Assembly: GCA_026705605.1 (NCBI GenBank)
Contig: JAPPAK010000003.1
Span: 728-64,727, forward strand
Source: Chloroflexota bacterium
GTDB taxonomy: Bacteria > Chloroflexota > Dehalococcoidia > Tepidiformales > Tepidiformaceae
DNA length: 64,000 nt
Direction of reading: 5' to 3'
Shown in pieces: positions 23,222 to 31,384 of the stretch. Every line of letters begins with the position of its first letter. The first letter of the stretch is position 1. A model generated the notes under the pieces. It ran no database searches. It saw nothing but the letters and a program-made list of their open reading frames with translations, and was not told where the DNA came from. Made by a program: the position numbers and the translations under genes.

Positions 23222-24886
23222 CTACACCTCGACCGTGACGGGCAACACCATCGGCCGTCGCCGTGTTTCATCGTACAAGAACTTGCTCAAAGCGTCCTTC
23301 AGGCGCGCGTTGACCTCCCCCGCAGGAGCGGCGTGCTCGCGTCCTTCCAGAGCGCCCTCGGCGACGCGGGCAGCGCGATCGAGGAGGGCTGCGTTTTCGT
23401 CGCTATCGACGAAACCGCGGGATAGCACCTCGGCCGGCCGCACGAGTCGGCCGGTCTGTGCATCGACGGCGACGATGACGACAAGGACGCCATCGGTCGA
23501 GAGGTGGGCGCGGTCGCGGAGGATGTACTCGTCCACATCGCCGATGCCGAGGCCGTCGATGTAGACGTAGCTGGCCTCGACGCGGCCCGCGAGGCGGGCC
23601 TCTTCCTCGTCGATCTCGAGGACGTCGCCGTCGGTGAGGACGAAGGCGTTGCCTTTGGGCACGCCCACGCGCTCGGCGAGGCGCGCGTGGGTCACGAGGT
23701 GACGGTACTCGCCGTGGATGGGAACAAAATACTCGGGCTGGAGAATGCTCTGGATAATCTTGAGCTCGTCCTGGCTGGCGTGGCCACGGACGTGCACGTT
23801 CTCGACGCGGTTGTAGAGGACGCGGGCGCCCTGACGGAAGAGGTTGTCGACGTTGCGGGCGACGGCCTGCTCGTTTCCGGGAATGGCGTTGGCGGAGAGG
23901 ACGACGGTGTCGCCCTCGGCGATGGTGATGTGGCGGTGGGTGCCGTTGGCGATGCGGGTGAGGGCGCTCGTGGGTTCGCCCTGGCTCCCGGTAGTGATGA
24001 TGGCGAGGCGCGAGGGAGGCGTCTTCTTCATCTCGTCGACGCCGACGATCGTCCCCTCGGGGGCGTCGAGGTAGCCAAGCTGGCGGGCCATGGCGACGTT
24101 GTCGATCATCGAGCGGCCGGTCACGAAGACCTTGCGGCCGGTGAAGACCGCGGCATCGACCACCTGCTGGGCACGCGAGATGAGCGAGGCGAAGGTCGCG
24201 ACGATGACGCGTCCCTCGGCGTTGACCATGATGTTGCGAAGGGCGTCGCCGACGAGCTGCTCGCTGGGGGTGTGGCCCTCGACCTCGGCGTAGGTGGAGT
24301 CGGCCAGGAGCAGCAGGCAGCCCTCTCCGCCGATCTGGCCGAGGCGGGTGAGGTCGGTGTGCTGGTCCATGACGGGCGTGTGGTCGAGCTTGAAGTCGCC
24401 GGTGTGGACGAGCGTGCCGAGGGGCGTGCGGATGATGAGGCCGCAGGCGTCCGGGATGCTGTGGGCGACGGGGAAGAACTCGACCTCGAAGGCGCCCGCC
24501 TTGACGGTCTCGCCGGGCTGGACCTCGTGCAGGGGCTCGAGGGGGAGCTTGTGCTCCTGCAGCTTCACGCGGACGAGGCCCTGGGTAAGCCGCGTGCCGT
24601 AGATGGGCGCGCTGAAGTCGCGGCAGAAGTAAGGGAGCGCGCCCACGTGGTCCTCGTGGCCGTGGGTGAGAAAGACGCCGCGCAGCTTCTCGACGTTAGC
24701 CTGGAGGTAGGAAAAGTCGGGGATGACGAGGTCGACGCCGAGCATCTCCTCCTCGGGGAACATGAGGCCGACATCGACGACGATGATGTCGTCGCCGTAC
24801 TCGAAGAGCATCATGTTGCGCCCGATCTCGCCGAGACCGCCAAGGGGGATGACGCGGAGGGTGGTGTTGGGTGTCGGGTTGGTCAC
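23222..24886 (-). CDS. rnj: ribonuclease J (metallo-beta-lactamase, beta-CASP)
   Basis: 554 residues, normal family length. The metal site HGHEDH is at residues 75-80, further ligands are near GDFKLD and HGEYRHL, and the beta-CASP region spans about 215-350 (VIVATFASLISRAQQVV). RNase J is a 5'-3' exonuclease and endonuclease for mRNA decay and rRNA maturation. ATG 24886 is 4 bases after the udg frame ends upstream in the operon. RNase J rather than RNase E fits a Gram-positive-like or Chloroflexota lineage. Confidence 0.95.
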   Translation of the reverse strand: MTNPTPNTTLRVIPLGGLGEIGRNMMLFEYGDDIIVVDVGLMFPEEEMLGVDLVIPDFSYLQANVEKLRGVFLTHGHEDHVGALPYFCRDFSAPIYGTRLTQGLVRVKLQEHKLPLEPLHEVQPGETVKAGAFEVEFFPVAHSIPDACGLIIRTPLGTLVHTGDFKLDHTPVMDQHTDLTRLGQIGGEGCLLLLADSTYAEVEGHTPSEQLVGDALRNIMVNAEGRVIVATFASLISRAQQVVDAAVFTGRKVFVTGRSMIDNVAMARQLGYLDAPEGTIVGVDEMKKTPPSRLAIITTGSQGEPTSALTRIANGTHRHITIAEGDTVVLSANAIPGNEQAVARNVDNLFRQGARVLYNRVENVHVRGHASQDELKIIQSILQPEYFVPIHGEYRHLVTHARLAERVGVPKGNAFVLTDGDVLEIDEEEARLAGRVEASYVYIDGLGIGDVDEYILRDRAHLSTDGVLVVIVAVDAQTGRLVRPAEVLSRGFVDSDENAALLDRAARVAEGALEGREHAAPAGEVNARLKDALSKFLYDETRRRPMVLPVTVEV

Positions 24887-24889
24887 GGG

Positions 24890-25519
24890 CTACTCGAACA
24901 GCTTCATCTGCTGGGCGGGGGGCGCTTCTTCGGCGGGCTCGGCGCCGCCCGCGCGGCTGGCGCGGGCGCGTTCGAGCAGCTCGGGGAGGGTGCGGAAGTC
25001 GTCGATGATGACGCTGCGGAGGCGCTGCTGGTGGAGGGCGGCGGCGGGGTGGTACATCGGCACGAGAATGCGGCCGTTCGCCTCGCGGGGGCGGCCGTGG
25101 ATGCGCGAGATCGCCTGGTTGGGGAAGAAGCGCGACATGGAGTAGCGCCCGAGGGTGACGATGAGGAGGGGGTCGATGAGGCGGATCTGGGCGCTGAGGT
25201 AGTCGCTGCAGGCCTCGATCTCGGTGGGCAGGGGGTCACGGTTGCCGGGCGGGCGGCACTTGAGGACGTTGCAGATGTAGACCTCGGGGCGGGTGAGTCC
25301 GGCCTCGCCAAGCAGCTCCTCGAGGAAGGCGCCGGCCTGGCCGACGAAGGGGCGTCCCTGGCGGTCCTCGTTCACGCCGGGAGCCTCACCAATGAACATC
25401 ACCTCGGAGTCGAGCGGGCCTTCGCCGGGGACGGCGAGGGTTCGGGTGCGGGCGAGGGTGCATCGCTGGCAGCCGCGGACCTCGTCGTAAAGCTGCTCGA
25501 CTTCCTGTGCGACCGTCAC
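24890..25519 (-). CDS. udg: uracil-DNA glycosylase, family 4 (iron-sulfur)
   Basis: 209 residues from GTG 25519, which overlaps the tatC stop by 4 bases; the long open frame upstream is the shadow of tatC. The catalytic motif GEAPG is at 44-48, the four [4Fe-4S] cysteines are probably C17, C20, C88 (KCRPPGNR) and C104, and the second motif MYHPAA lies near 160. It removes uracil from DNA as the first step of base-excision repair. The C-terminus is a low-complexity Ala/Glu tail (about 175-209). Confidence 0.92.
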   Translation of the reverse strand: MTVAQEVEQLYDEVRGCQRCTLARTRTLAVPGEGPLDSEVMFIGEAPGVNEDRQGRPFVGQAGAFLEELLGEAGLTRPEVYICNVLKCRPPGNRDPLPTEIEACSDYLSAQIRLIDPLLIVTLGRYSMSRFFPNQAISRIHGRPREANGRILVPMYHPAAALHQQRLRSVIIDDFRTLPELLERARASRAGGAEPAEEAPPAQQMKLFE

Positions 25520-26616
25520 GCGGCAGCCTCCGGAACCTCGGAACCGTCTCCGCGCGGCGTGTACAGAATCTTCGCGAAGAGCACGCCGAGGAAGTAGAGC
25601 CCGAGGAGGGGGATGGCGACGACCGACTGGGTGAGCGGGTCGGGCGTTGGGGTGGCGATCGCGGCGAGGATGAAGACGAGCACGATCGCGTAGCGCCAGA
25701 AACGCAGGAGCTGGCCCGCCGTCACCATCCCGACACGGGCGGCGACGGCGAGGACCATGGGGAGCTGATAGGCGATGCCGATCCACAGAATGATGCGCGT
25801 GACGAAGCTGATGTACTCGTGGATGCCGGTCACGCTCACCACGTTCTCGGACGCCACCCCGAGCAGGAAGTCGAGCGCGCGGGGGAGGACGACGTAGTAG
25901 GCGAAGGCCATGCCGGCGAGCATGAAGAACATGCAGCCGAAGGTGCCGAGGAGAAGGACACGGCGCTCCCCCCTGGTGAGGCCGGGCACGATGAAGGCGA
26001 GAACCTCGTAGATGATGATGGGGAGGGCGAGGAGGAGGCCGCCGTAAATGGCAATCTTGAAGATGGCGGAGATGCGGTCGGTGGGGGAGAAGGAGGCGAG
26101 GCGGAAGTTCTCCTCGCTCTTGCCGGAGAGGTAGTCGTAGGCCTCCTGGACCGTTTCGAGTCTCCTGACGTCGTCCGGCGCCACCTCGGGGGTGCTGAGC
26201 CCCCCGGAAGCCTTGGAAAGGGCGTTTTCGAGGGCCCTCGTAATCTGCAGATCGTTGAGCGCCAGACCCTCCGGCGTGGGGCCACGGAGCTCAGCCTCTG
26301 GAGGGATGTACCGCCCGTCGGGATTCCGCTCGTGCACCAGGAGGGCCAACTCGTCCTGGACCAGCTCGAGGTTGACGTCGATGCGGTCGCGGGCGGGCGT
26401 GAGGAGGATGTCGAAGGTGTTGGGGAGGTTGTCGGGGGGGTCCCAGGTGAAGAACAGGACCGCGATCACGCCGACAAGCAGGGCGGCGGCGGCGACCATG
26501 AAGCGATTCCGCAGCTCGACGAGGTGCTCGATGATCGTGAGATCGGAGCCGTCCTGCTGCTCGATAGCCTCCTCGGGCCCCTCTTCGGGGTTGACGACCG
26601 TGCTGTCAGTGACCAT
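25516..26616 (-). CDS. tatC: Sec-independent translocase TatC with enlarged first periplasmic loop
   Basis: 366 residues, against about 250 in typical TatC. HLVELRNR, the conserved N-terminal motif, is at about 31-38. The first helix (about 40-57) is followed by roughly 130 residues of hydrophilic sequence before the second helix (about 195-215), where ordinary TatC has a short loop. The remaining helices and the conserved FIVPGL-GERR and ATPTPDP segments are normal. TatC binds twin-arginine signal peptides; the Tat-exported lipoprotein encoded at 61436-63289 is a likely client. Preceded directly by tatA. Confidence 0.93.
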   Translation of the reverse strand: MVTDSTVVNPEEGPEEAIEQQDGSDLTIIEHLVELRNRFMVAAAALLVGVIAVLFFTWDPPDNLPNTFDILLTPARDRIDVNLELVQDELALLVHERNPDGRYIPPEAELRGPTPEGLALNDLQITRALENALSKASGGLSTPEVAPDDVRRLETVQEAYDYLSGKSEENFRLASFSPTDRISAIFKIAIYGGLLLALPIIIYEVLAFIVPGLTRGERRVLLLGTFGCMFFMLAGMAFAYYVVLPRALDFLLGVASENVVSVTGIHEYISFVTRIILWIGIAYQLPMVLAVAARVGMVTAGQLLRFWRYAIVLVFILAAIATPTPDPLTQSVVAIPLLGLYFLGVLFAKILYTPRGDGSEVPEAAA

Positions 26617-26621
26617 GTGAG

Positions 26622-27230
26622 CTAGAAGACGAGCGGCTTCTCAGGCTGGGCCTCGGCTTCGTCCTCCGCCTCCGCCTCGGGTTCGTTCGTCGCCTCGGGG
26701 GCGGGCGTTGCCAGCGTCTCGCGCGACTCGATCGTGCCGATGGCGGGCATGTAGGAAGGACCGGGCGTGCCCCGGGGCGGCTCGGCGCCGTTGACGTCCG
26801 CGTCGGCGGCGGCGCCGTTCGCGCCGGCAGTCGCGGGGGCCGGCTTATCCTCCCGGGACGCGACGGGCTCGCCAGCCTCGCCCGCGCTGGTAGCGGCTTC
26901 CTCGATGTTCGTGCGGACCACCCCAAGCTCCTCGGCGGCCTCGGACGTGACCTCCTCCACTTCCCCGCGAACCTCGGTGAGCTCGTCCTGCACCTCACGC
27001 ACCGTCGTGCGCATCTCCTGGACGTCGGCGCGGACGGCCTCCATCTCCTCGTTGAGGTAGGCGAATTCCTCGCTGAATTCGTCGCGCACGAGGCGCGCGT
27101 AGCGCTGGAGCTTCTTCACTCCGCGACCAAGGTAGTAGGCCATCTCGGGCAAGCGACGGGGACCCACGACGATGACGATGAGGGCCACGATGAGCAGGAT
27201 TTCCTCGAGGCCAATGCCGAGGAACTGCAA
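26622..27230 (-). CDS. tatA: TatA/TatB-family translocase subunit
   Basis: 202 residues. A short N-terminal transmembrane helix (about 4-23) with the GPRRLPE hinge is followed by an amphipathic helix and a long coiled-coil region (about 50-110). The C-terminal half is acidic, Ala/Pro/Glu-rich and probably disordered. The length and coiled coil lean towards a TatB role, but only one such gene lies next to tatC, so it may serve both functions. Confidence 0.88.
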   Translation of the reverse strand: MQFLGIGLEEILLIVALIVIVVGPRRLPEMAYYLGRGVKKLQRYARLVRDEFSEEFAYLNEEMEAVRADVQEMRTTVREVQDELTEVRGEVEEVTSEAAEELGVVRTNIEEAATSAGEAGEPVASREDKPAPATAGANGAAADADVNGAEPPRGTPGPSYMPAIGTIESRETLATPAPEATNEPEAEAEDEAEAQPEKPLVF

Positions 27231-27266
27231 GGCTGACGCTCCAGAGCGGCGCCGGGACAGGGAAGC

Positions 27267-27527
27267 TTAGTCGCCGTCCTCGATGCCGTGGTCTTGGACA
27301 TAGTCTACCGCGTCCTGCACGGTGACGATCTTTTCGGCATCTTCGTCGCTGATCTCGAGCTGTACGTCGCCGGAGAACTCTTCCTCCAGGGACATGATGA
27401 GCTCGACCAGATCGAGGGAATCGGCTTCGAGGTCATCGACGAAGGAAGCCGTGGGGACGACATCTCCCTCATCGACACCCAACTGCTCGACAACGATGGC
27501 GCGGACCCGCTCAAAGATTGATGCCAT
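27267..27527 (-). CDS. acpP: acyl carrier protein
   Basis: 86 residues, acidic throughout. The phosphopantetheine site is Ser37 in [16 protein letters not shown] precedes the ATG, which lies one base after the nusB stop. It carries growing acyl chains in type II fatty-acid synthesis with FabD and FabG from the same operon. Confidence 0.95.
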   Translation of the reverse strand: MASIFERVRAIVVEQLGVDEGDVVPTASFVDDLEADSLDLVELIMSLEEEFSGDVQLEISDEDAEKIVTVQDAVDYVQDHGIEDGD

Positions 27528-28007
27528 CTACGTCTCCTCAGCGGTGCTTGTTGACTCGCCCGGCTCTTGCGCCCGAGCAGCGCTGATCTCTTTGCTGACC
27601 GTCCGCAGCACCCCGTTTACGAACCCGGCTGACGTCTCGCTTCCGTAGCGGTGGGCAAGCTCGACAGCCTCGTTTACGACGGCTCCGACCGGCGCAGAAT
27701 TATCGTGAAGCAACTCCCAGAGCGCAAGTCTGAGGATGGTTCGCTCGACGACGGGAAGGGTTCTGAGGGGGTGGCGGGGGGCAACGGGCTGGAGGCGACG
27801 ATCGAGGTCGTCGCGGGAGTCAAGAATGCCCCGGAGCACCTCGCGGCCGAAACTGGAAGGCCGTTTGCCGGTCACCTCGCGGTCCTCGCCGGCAACCTCC
27901 TCGAGGCGGCGGTCATAAGCGGCCTCGGCGTCGTGGCCGGAGGTCTCAGCTTCGTAGAGGGCTTCGACGACGAGGCAGCGCGCGCGACGCAGGACGTGGT
28001 CGGTCAC
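27528..28007 (-). CDS. nusB: transcription antitermination factor NusB
   Basis: 159 residues from GTG 28007, which overlaps the fabG stop codon (GTGA). All-helical NusB fold: ARCLVVEALYEAE at the N-terminus, then PVVERTILRLALWELL and the conserved AVVNEAVELAHRYG and GFVNGVLR. It forms an rRNA antitermination complex with S10. Its place between fabG and acpP is unusual. Confidence 0.9.
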   Translation of the reverse strand: MTDHVLRRARCLVVEALYEAETSGHDAEAAYDRRLEEVAGEDREVTGKRPSSFGREVLRGILDSRDDLDRRLQPVAPRHPLRTLPVVERTILRLALWELLHDNSAPVGAVVNEAVELAHRYGSETSAGFVNGVLRTVSKEISAARAQEPGESTSTAEET

Positions 28008-28753
28008 GCCATCACCATGCCGCCATCCACGTGGATGCACTGGCCGGTGATGTAGGAGGCGCCGGGACCGGCGAGGAAACGCACGAGGGGCGCGACCTCC
28101 TCGGGGCCGGCGAAGCGATCGAGGGGTACCTGGCCGAGCACGTTCTGGCGCTGCTCCTCGGTGAGGGGCGCGGTGATATCGGTTTCGATGAAGCCGGGGG
28201 CGATGGCGTTCACGGTGACGTTTCGCGAGGCGACCTCGCGGGCGAGGGAGCGGGTGAAGCCGATGAGTCCCGCCTTGGAAGCGGCGTAGTTCACCTGGCC
28301 CGCGTTCCCCATGACGCCGACGACGCTGGTGATATTGATGACGCGGCCGGCCTCGGAGCGTAGCAGCTGCCGCATCGATGCCTTGGTGACGGCGAAGACG
28401 CCGCGCAGGTTCGTGCGCTGCACGACGTCCCAGTCGTCCTCGGACATACGCATGAGAAGGCCATCGCGGGTGATGCCGGCGTTGTTCACGAGAATGTCGA
28501 GCCCGCCGAGCTCATCGGCGGCAGCCTTGACGAGGGCGGCCGCCTGGTCGCTCTCGGCGATGTCGCCGGGGAGGGCGGCGGCAGTCCCGCCCTCGGCCTC
28601 GATGGCGGCGACGACCTCGCGGGCGGCGCCCTCGCTGGCGTTGTAGTTGACGGCAACGCTCGCGCCGGCGCGGGCGAGCTCGATGCAGATGGCGCGGCCG
28701 ATGCCGCGCGAGCCGCCGGTTACGAGGGCGCGGCGTCCTTCAAGCTCGGACAC
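28004..28753 (-). CDS. fabG: 3-oxoacyl-ACP reductase
   Basis: 249 residues from GTG 28753, three bases after the fabD stop. Short-chain dehydrogenase with cofactor motif TGGSRGIG (12-19), NNAG near 90, catalytic Ser143, Tyr156 and Lys160 (YAASK), and a C-terminal [10 protein letters not shown] typical of FabG. It reduces 3-oxoacyl-ACP with NADPH. The longer open frame upstream is a shadow of fabD. Confidence 0.95.
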   Translation of the reverse strand: MSELEGRRALVTGGSRGIGRAICIELARAGASVAVNYNASEGAAREVVAAIEAEGGTAAALPGDIAESDQAAALVKAAADELGGLDILVNNAGITRDGLLMRMSEDDWDVVQRTNLRGVFAVTKASMRQLLRSEAGRVINITSVVGVMGNAGQVNYAASKAGLIGFTRSLAREVASRNVTVNAIAPGFIETDITAPLTEEQRQNVLGQVPLDRFAGPEEVAPLVRFLAGPGASYITGQCIHVDGGMVMA

Positions 28754-28755
28754 GG

Positions 28756-29781
28756 TTACAGCTCGACGTGGACGGACTCGGCGCTGTTGACGGTGATGCA
28801 GGTGGAGCGGCGCAGCATGCGCTTGATGATGCCGCTGAGCACGCGGCCGGGCCCGAACTCGACAAACGTATCGACGCCCTGCTCGCCGAGGAACTCGACC
28901 GTTCGCGCCCACTGCACGGGGCGGTGAACCTGATCGACAAGCTCGTTGCGAACCGTCGTTATGTCGTTGATGGCAGTAGCCGTGCAGTTGGCCACGACAG
29001 GGACCTGCAACTCGGAGAAGCCGGTGGTGGCGACGGGATTGACCATGCCTTCGGCGGCGGAGCGCATGAGGGAGCTGTGGAACGCGCCGCTCACGCTGAG
29101 GGGGATGACCTTTTTCGCGCCGCGGGCCTGGGCGTAGTCGAGGGCGCGGACGACCGATTCGCGCGGACCGCCGACGACGATCTGACCGGGCGCGTTGACC
29201 GTGCAGATCTCAGCGCCGGACTCGCGGCAAACGTCCTCGCACTCGCTCACATCGAGGCCGATGACGGCGGCCATGGTTCCGGGGCGGGCCTTGCCGGCAG
29301 CGGCCATTAGCTCGCCGCGGGTACGGAGCAGGCGAATGGCGTCGTCGAAGGTGAGGGCGCCGGCGGCCACGAGGGCGGGGTACTCGCCCAGGGAGTGGCC
29401 AGCCACGAAGGCGGGGCGTTCGAGCAGGTCGGGGTTCAGGTCGGTTGCGACGCGGAGGAGGGCGAGGCTGGTAACGGCGATCGCGGGTTGCGTGTTCTGG
29501 GTCTGCTGCAGCTCGTCTTCGGGCCCTTCGAAGCAGATGCGGGAGAGGGGGATGCCGAGAATCTCATCGGCGCGGTCGAAGAGCTCCTTCGCGGCGGGGA
29601 ACTCGTCGTAGAGGTCCTTGCCCATGCCGACGACCTGGGCGCCCTGCCCGGGGAAGACGAAGGCGCGCCGTCCCTCGGCGGCTTCACGCAGCGCAAGGAA
29701 GGCGGTGGAGGACGTGGGGGCTACCCTTCCAGATCCGGATCGGGCATCCGCAGGACTTCCCGACCCCGATAGAGCCCGCAC
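28756..29781 (-). CDS. fabD: malonyl-CoA:ACP transacylase, start uncertain
   Basis: The conserved body begins FVFPGQGAQ and contains the catalytic GHSLGEY Ser, the GAFHSSLM His and the C-terminal [11 protein letters not shown]. It loads malonyl onto ACP. Between the rpmF stop and FVFPGQG there is no in-frame ATG, GTG or TTG. The start must be a GTG inside rpmF (29781 or 29790) or a CTG at 29694; 29781 is given here. Coupling to rpmF translation is likely. Confidence 0.9.
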   Translation of the reverse strand: MRALSGSGSPADARSGSGRVAPTSSTAFLALREAAEGRRAFVFPGQGAQVVGMGKDLYDEFPAAKELFDRADEILGIPLSRICFEGPEDELQQTQNTQPAIAVTSLALLRVATDLNPDLLERPAFVAGHSLGEYPALVAAGALTFDDAIRLLRTRGELMAAAGKARPGTMAAVIGLDVSECEDVCRESGAEICTVNAPGQIVVGGPRESVVRALDYAQARGAKKVIPLSVSGAFHSSLMRSAAEGMVNPVATTGFSELQVPVVANCTATAINDITTVRNELVDQVHRPVQWARTVEFLGEQGVDTFVEFGPGRVLSGIIKRMLRRSTCITVNSAESVHVEL

Positions 29782-29918
29782 ACCGGACACGTCTGGTGGG
29801 AGAGGCGCGGCGCCCTGCAGTCGCTGCAAATCACGACGTGGGGAGCGCGCAGGCGATGGTGCCCGCGACGCTTGCGCTGGCGAGTCTTGGGGTACTTGCG
29901 CTTGGGAAGGGGGGGCAT
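29721..29918 (-). CDS. rpmF: 50S ribosomal protein L32
   Basis: 65 residues. Basic N-terminus MPPLPKRKYPKTRQRKRRGHH, then a zinc ribbon with CSDC and CPVCG pairs (about 32-48). This is the four-cysteine form of L32. GGGAGCGA precedes the ATG. It lies between the DUF177 gene and fabD, the usual yceD-rpmF-fab arrangement without plsX and fabH. Confidence 0.95.
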   Translation of the reverse strand: MPPLPKRKYPKTRQRKRRGHHRLRAPHVVICSDCRAPRLSHQTCPVCGLYRGREVLRMPDPDLEG

Positions 29919-29987
29919 CGGTTCGCTCCCGCGGTAGTGTGGCGCTCACGGCCTTCTTGCTCATGGTGATCGGTTGGGGCACGCGAG

Positions 29988-30503
29988 TCAGGATTCGCTC
30001 TCTCTCAGCGAGGCCAGGGCCGCCCATCGGGGGTCGCTGGTCACCGGCTCACAGGCGCATTCGCCCGTGTTTCTGTCGATTCCGCAGCTCGGGCAGAAGC
30101 CCTGGCATTCAGTGCTGCAGAGCGGCTGCATGGGAGCAGCCGCTTCACAATACTGCCGCACACCCTCCGTAATGTCGATCAGGTGGCTGCGGGAAATCGA
30201 GAAGGCTTCGGGGTCGCTGTCGTCGTCCTCGAGGCGGGCGCCGCTGGCCACGTCGTAGCGCTGCTCGTACACCTCGTCGAAGGAGATGGCGGTGGGGATG
30301 GCGACGGGCGAGAGACAGCGCGAGCACTCGGCATCGAGCGTGATGTCGAGAGAGGCGCGAACGAGCGCGCCGGCGCCGATGCGCACAAGCTCGACCCTTC
30401 CGCCGGTGACCGCGCCGGACGGAGACAACTCGTGGACGCGGGAGGCGCCGGGACCGTCGGCGAGAAGCTGGGAGGCGTTGAAGGCGAGGGTCGGGAATTC
30501 CAT
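29988..30503 (-). CDS. DUF177 (YceD) family protein
   Basis: 171 residues from ATG 30503, with AGGAGGG 6 bases upstream. The middle has the family motif AECSRCLSP, and the C-terminus has a cysteine cluster (CSTECQGFCPSCG) probably binding zinc. The family is genetically linked to rpmF and 23S rRNA or ribosome maturation in other bacteria. First gene of the long minus-strand operon. Confidence 0.9.
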   Translation of the reverse strand: MEFPTLAFNASQLLADGPGASRVHELSPSGAVTGGRVELVRIGAGALVRASLDITLDAECSRCLSPVAIPTAISFDEVYEQRYDVASGARLEDDDSDPEAFSISRSHLIDITEGVRQYCEAAAPMQPLCSTECQGFCPSCGIDRNTGECACEPVTSDPRWAALASLRESES

Positions 30504-30542
30504 GCCGACCCTCCTGCAGGCCGTAGCACGGCGGCACGAATC

Positions 30543-30548
30543 AGTATA
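30543..30548 (-). promoter_or_regulatory. candidate -10 box of the DUF177-rpmF-fab operon
   Basis: TATACT on the minus strand, 39 bases before the ATG at 30503, in the 175-base divergent gap. No convincing -35 hexamer lies 16-18 bases further upstream. Confidence 0.35.
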
Positions 30549-30627
30549 GCGCCGGGGGTGGTCGCGCCCCCGGGGAACATAACCGTGCGGGGGCGAGACA
30601 GATTCCCCGGGGAGGGTCGAAACGCCG

Positions 30628-30656
30628 TTTACTGGCCATCCGGCGCCGCCTACGCT
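30628..30656 (+). promoter_or_regulatory. weak candidate promoter of the zinc-ribbon/pseudo-recombinase operon
   Basis: TTTACT and TACGCT are separated by exactly 17 bases and end 22 bases before the ATG at 30679. Each hexamer matches consensus at about half its positions. Confidence 0.28.
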
Positions 30657-30678
30657 TGTCGCTAGGGTTAGCCTCCGA

Positions 30679-31380
30679 ATGCCACAGGTCGCAGACCTCG
30701 CCTCGCTCCAGGAATACGACGACACCCTTGTTGGATTGACCGCCGACCTGGAGGAGGCGCGAACGGACCTCGAAGACGACGAAGCGTTGCAGGCCGCGCA
30801 GACCGCCGCCACCGAGGCGGACGAGCACTGTGCATCCCTGGAACGCGAGCAGCGCCGGCTGGAGGGCGAGATCGACAGCCTTGTGGCGAAGGTCGAGCGC
30901 GAGGAGAAGCGGCTCTACGACGGCTCCGTCAAGCTGCCGAAGGAGCTGGAGGGCATCCAGCAGGAAGTCGCCTCGCTGCGGTCCCGCCTCTCTGACGTGG
31001 AGGACACCGAGCTGGCCCTGCTGGACAGGCTGGAGGAAGCGGAGGGGGCACGCGACTCGGCACGGGACGCGCTGGCGCAGGAGGAAACGGCCTCGAAGGA
31101 GAAGCACGAGCGCCTGGGCGGTGAGATCACGCGTCTGGAGGGGCGGATTGAGGAGATGACCGGGGAGCGGGACACGTGCAAGGAGCGACTGACGGCCACC
31201 CTGGTGGCGCAGTACGAGGACCTGCGCCGGCGGAAGGGTGGCGTGGCCGTGACCCACCTGCGGGCGGGGGCCTGCACCGGCTGCCGCGTGAGCGTGCCAC
31301 CCTCGGCGCGCAAGCGGGCGCTCGACCCGGAAGCGCCGGCGCTCTGTCCCAACTGCGAACGGATCCTGGTGGGGTACTAG
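30679..31380 (+). CDS. coiled-coil protein with C4 zinc ribbon
   Basis: 233 residues. Nearly the whole N-terminal part (about 8-180) is a charged antiparallel coiled coil (ADLEEARTDLEDDE, then KLPKELEGIQQEV). The C-terminal zinc ribbon has CTGC and CPNC pairs (about 198-228). This is the C4-type zinc-ribbon family found across bacteria, tentatively linked to nucleic-acid binding. Four bases separate it from the recombinase-like gene, so the two are co-transcribed. Confidence 0.88.
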   Translation: MPQVADLASLQEYDDTLVGLTADLEEARTDLEDDEALQAAQTAATEADEHCASLEREQRRLEGEIDSLVAKVEREEKRLYDGSVKLPKELEGIQQEVASLRSRLSDVEDTELALLDRLEEAEGARDSARDALAQEETASKEKHERLGGEITRLEGRIEEMTGERDTCKERLTATLVAQYEDLRRRKGGVAVTHLRAGACTGCRVSVPPSARKRALDPEAPALCPNCERILVGY

Positions 31381-31384
31381 GGCG

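Noticed and set aside
23504..25597. 697-residue plus-strand open frame
   Set aside because: Shadow of RNase J and udg; Val/Gly/Asp-rich composition and no domain.
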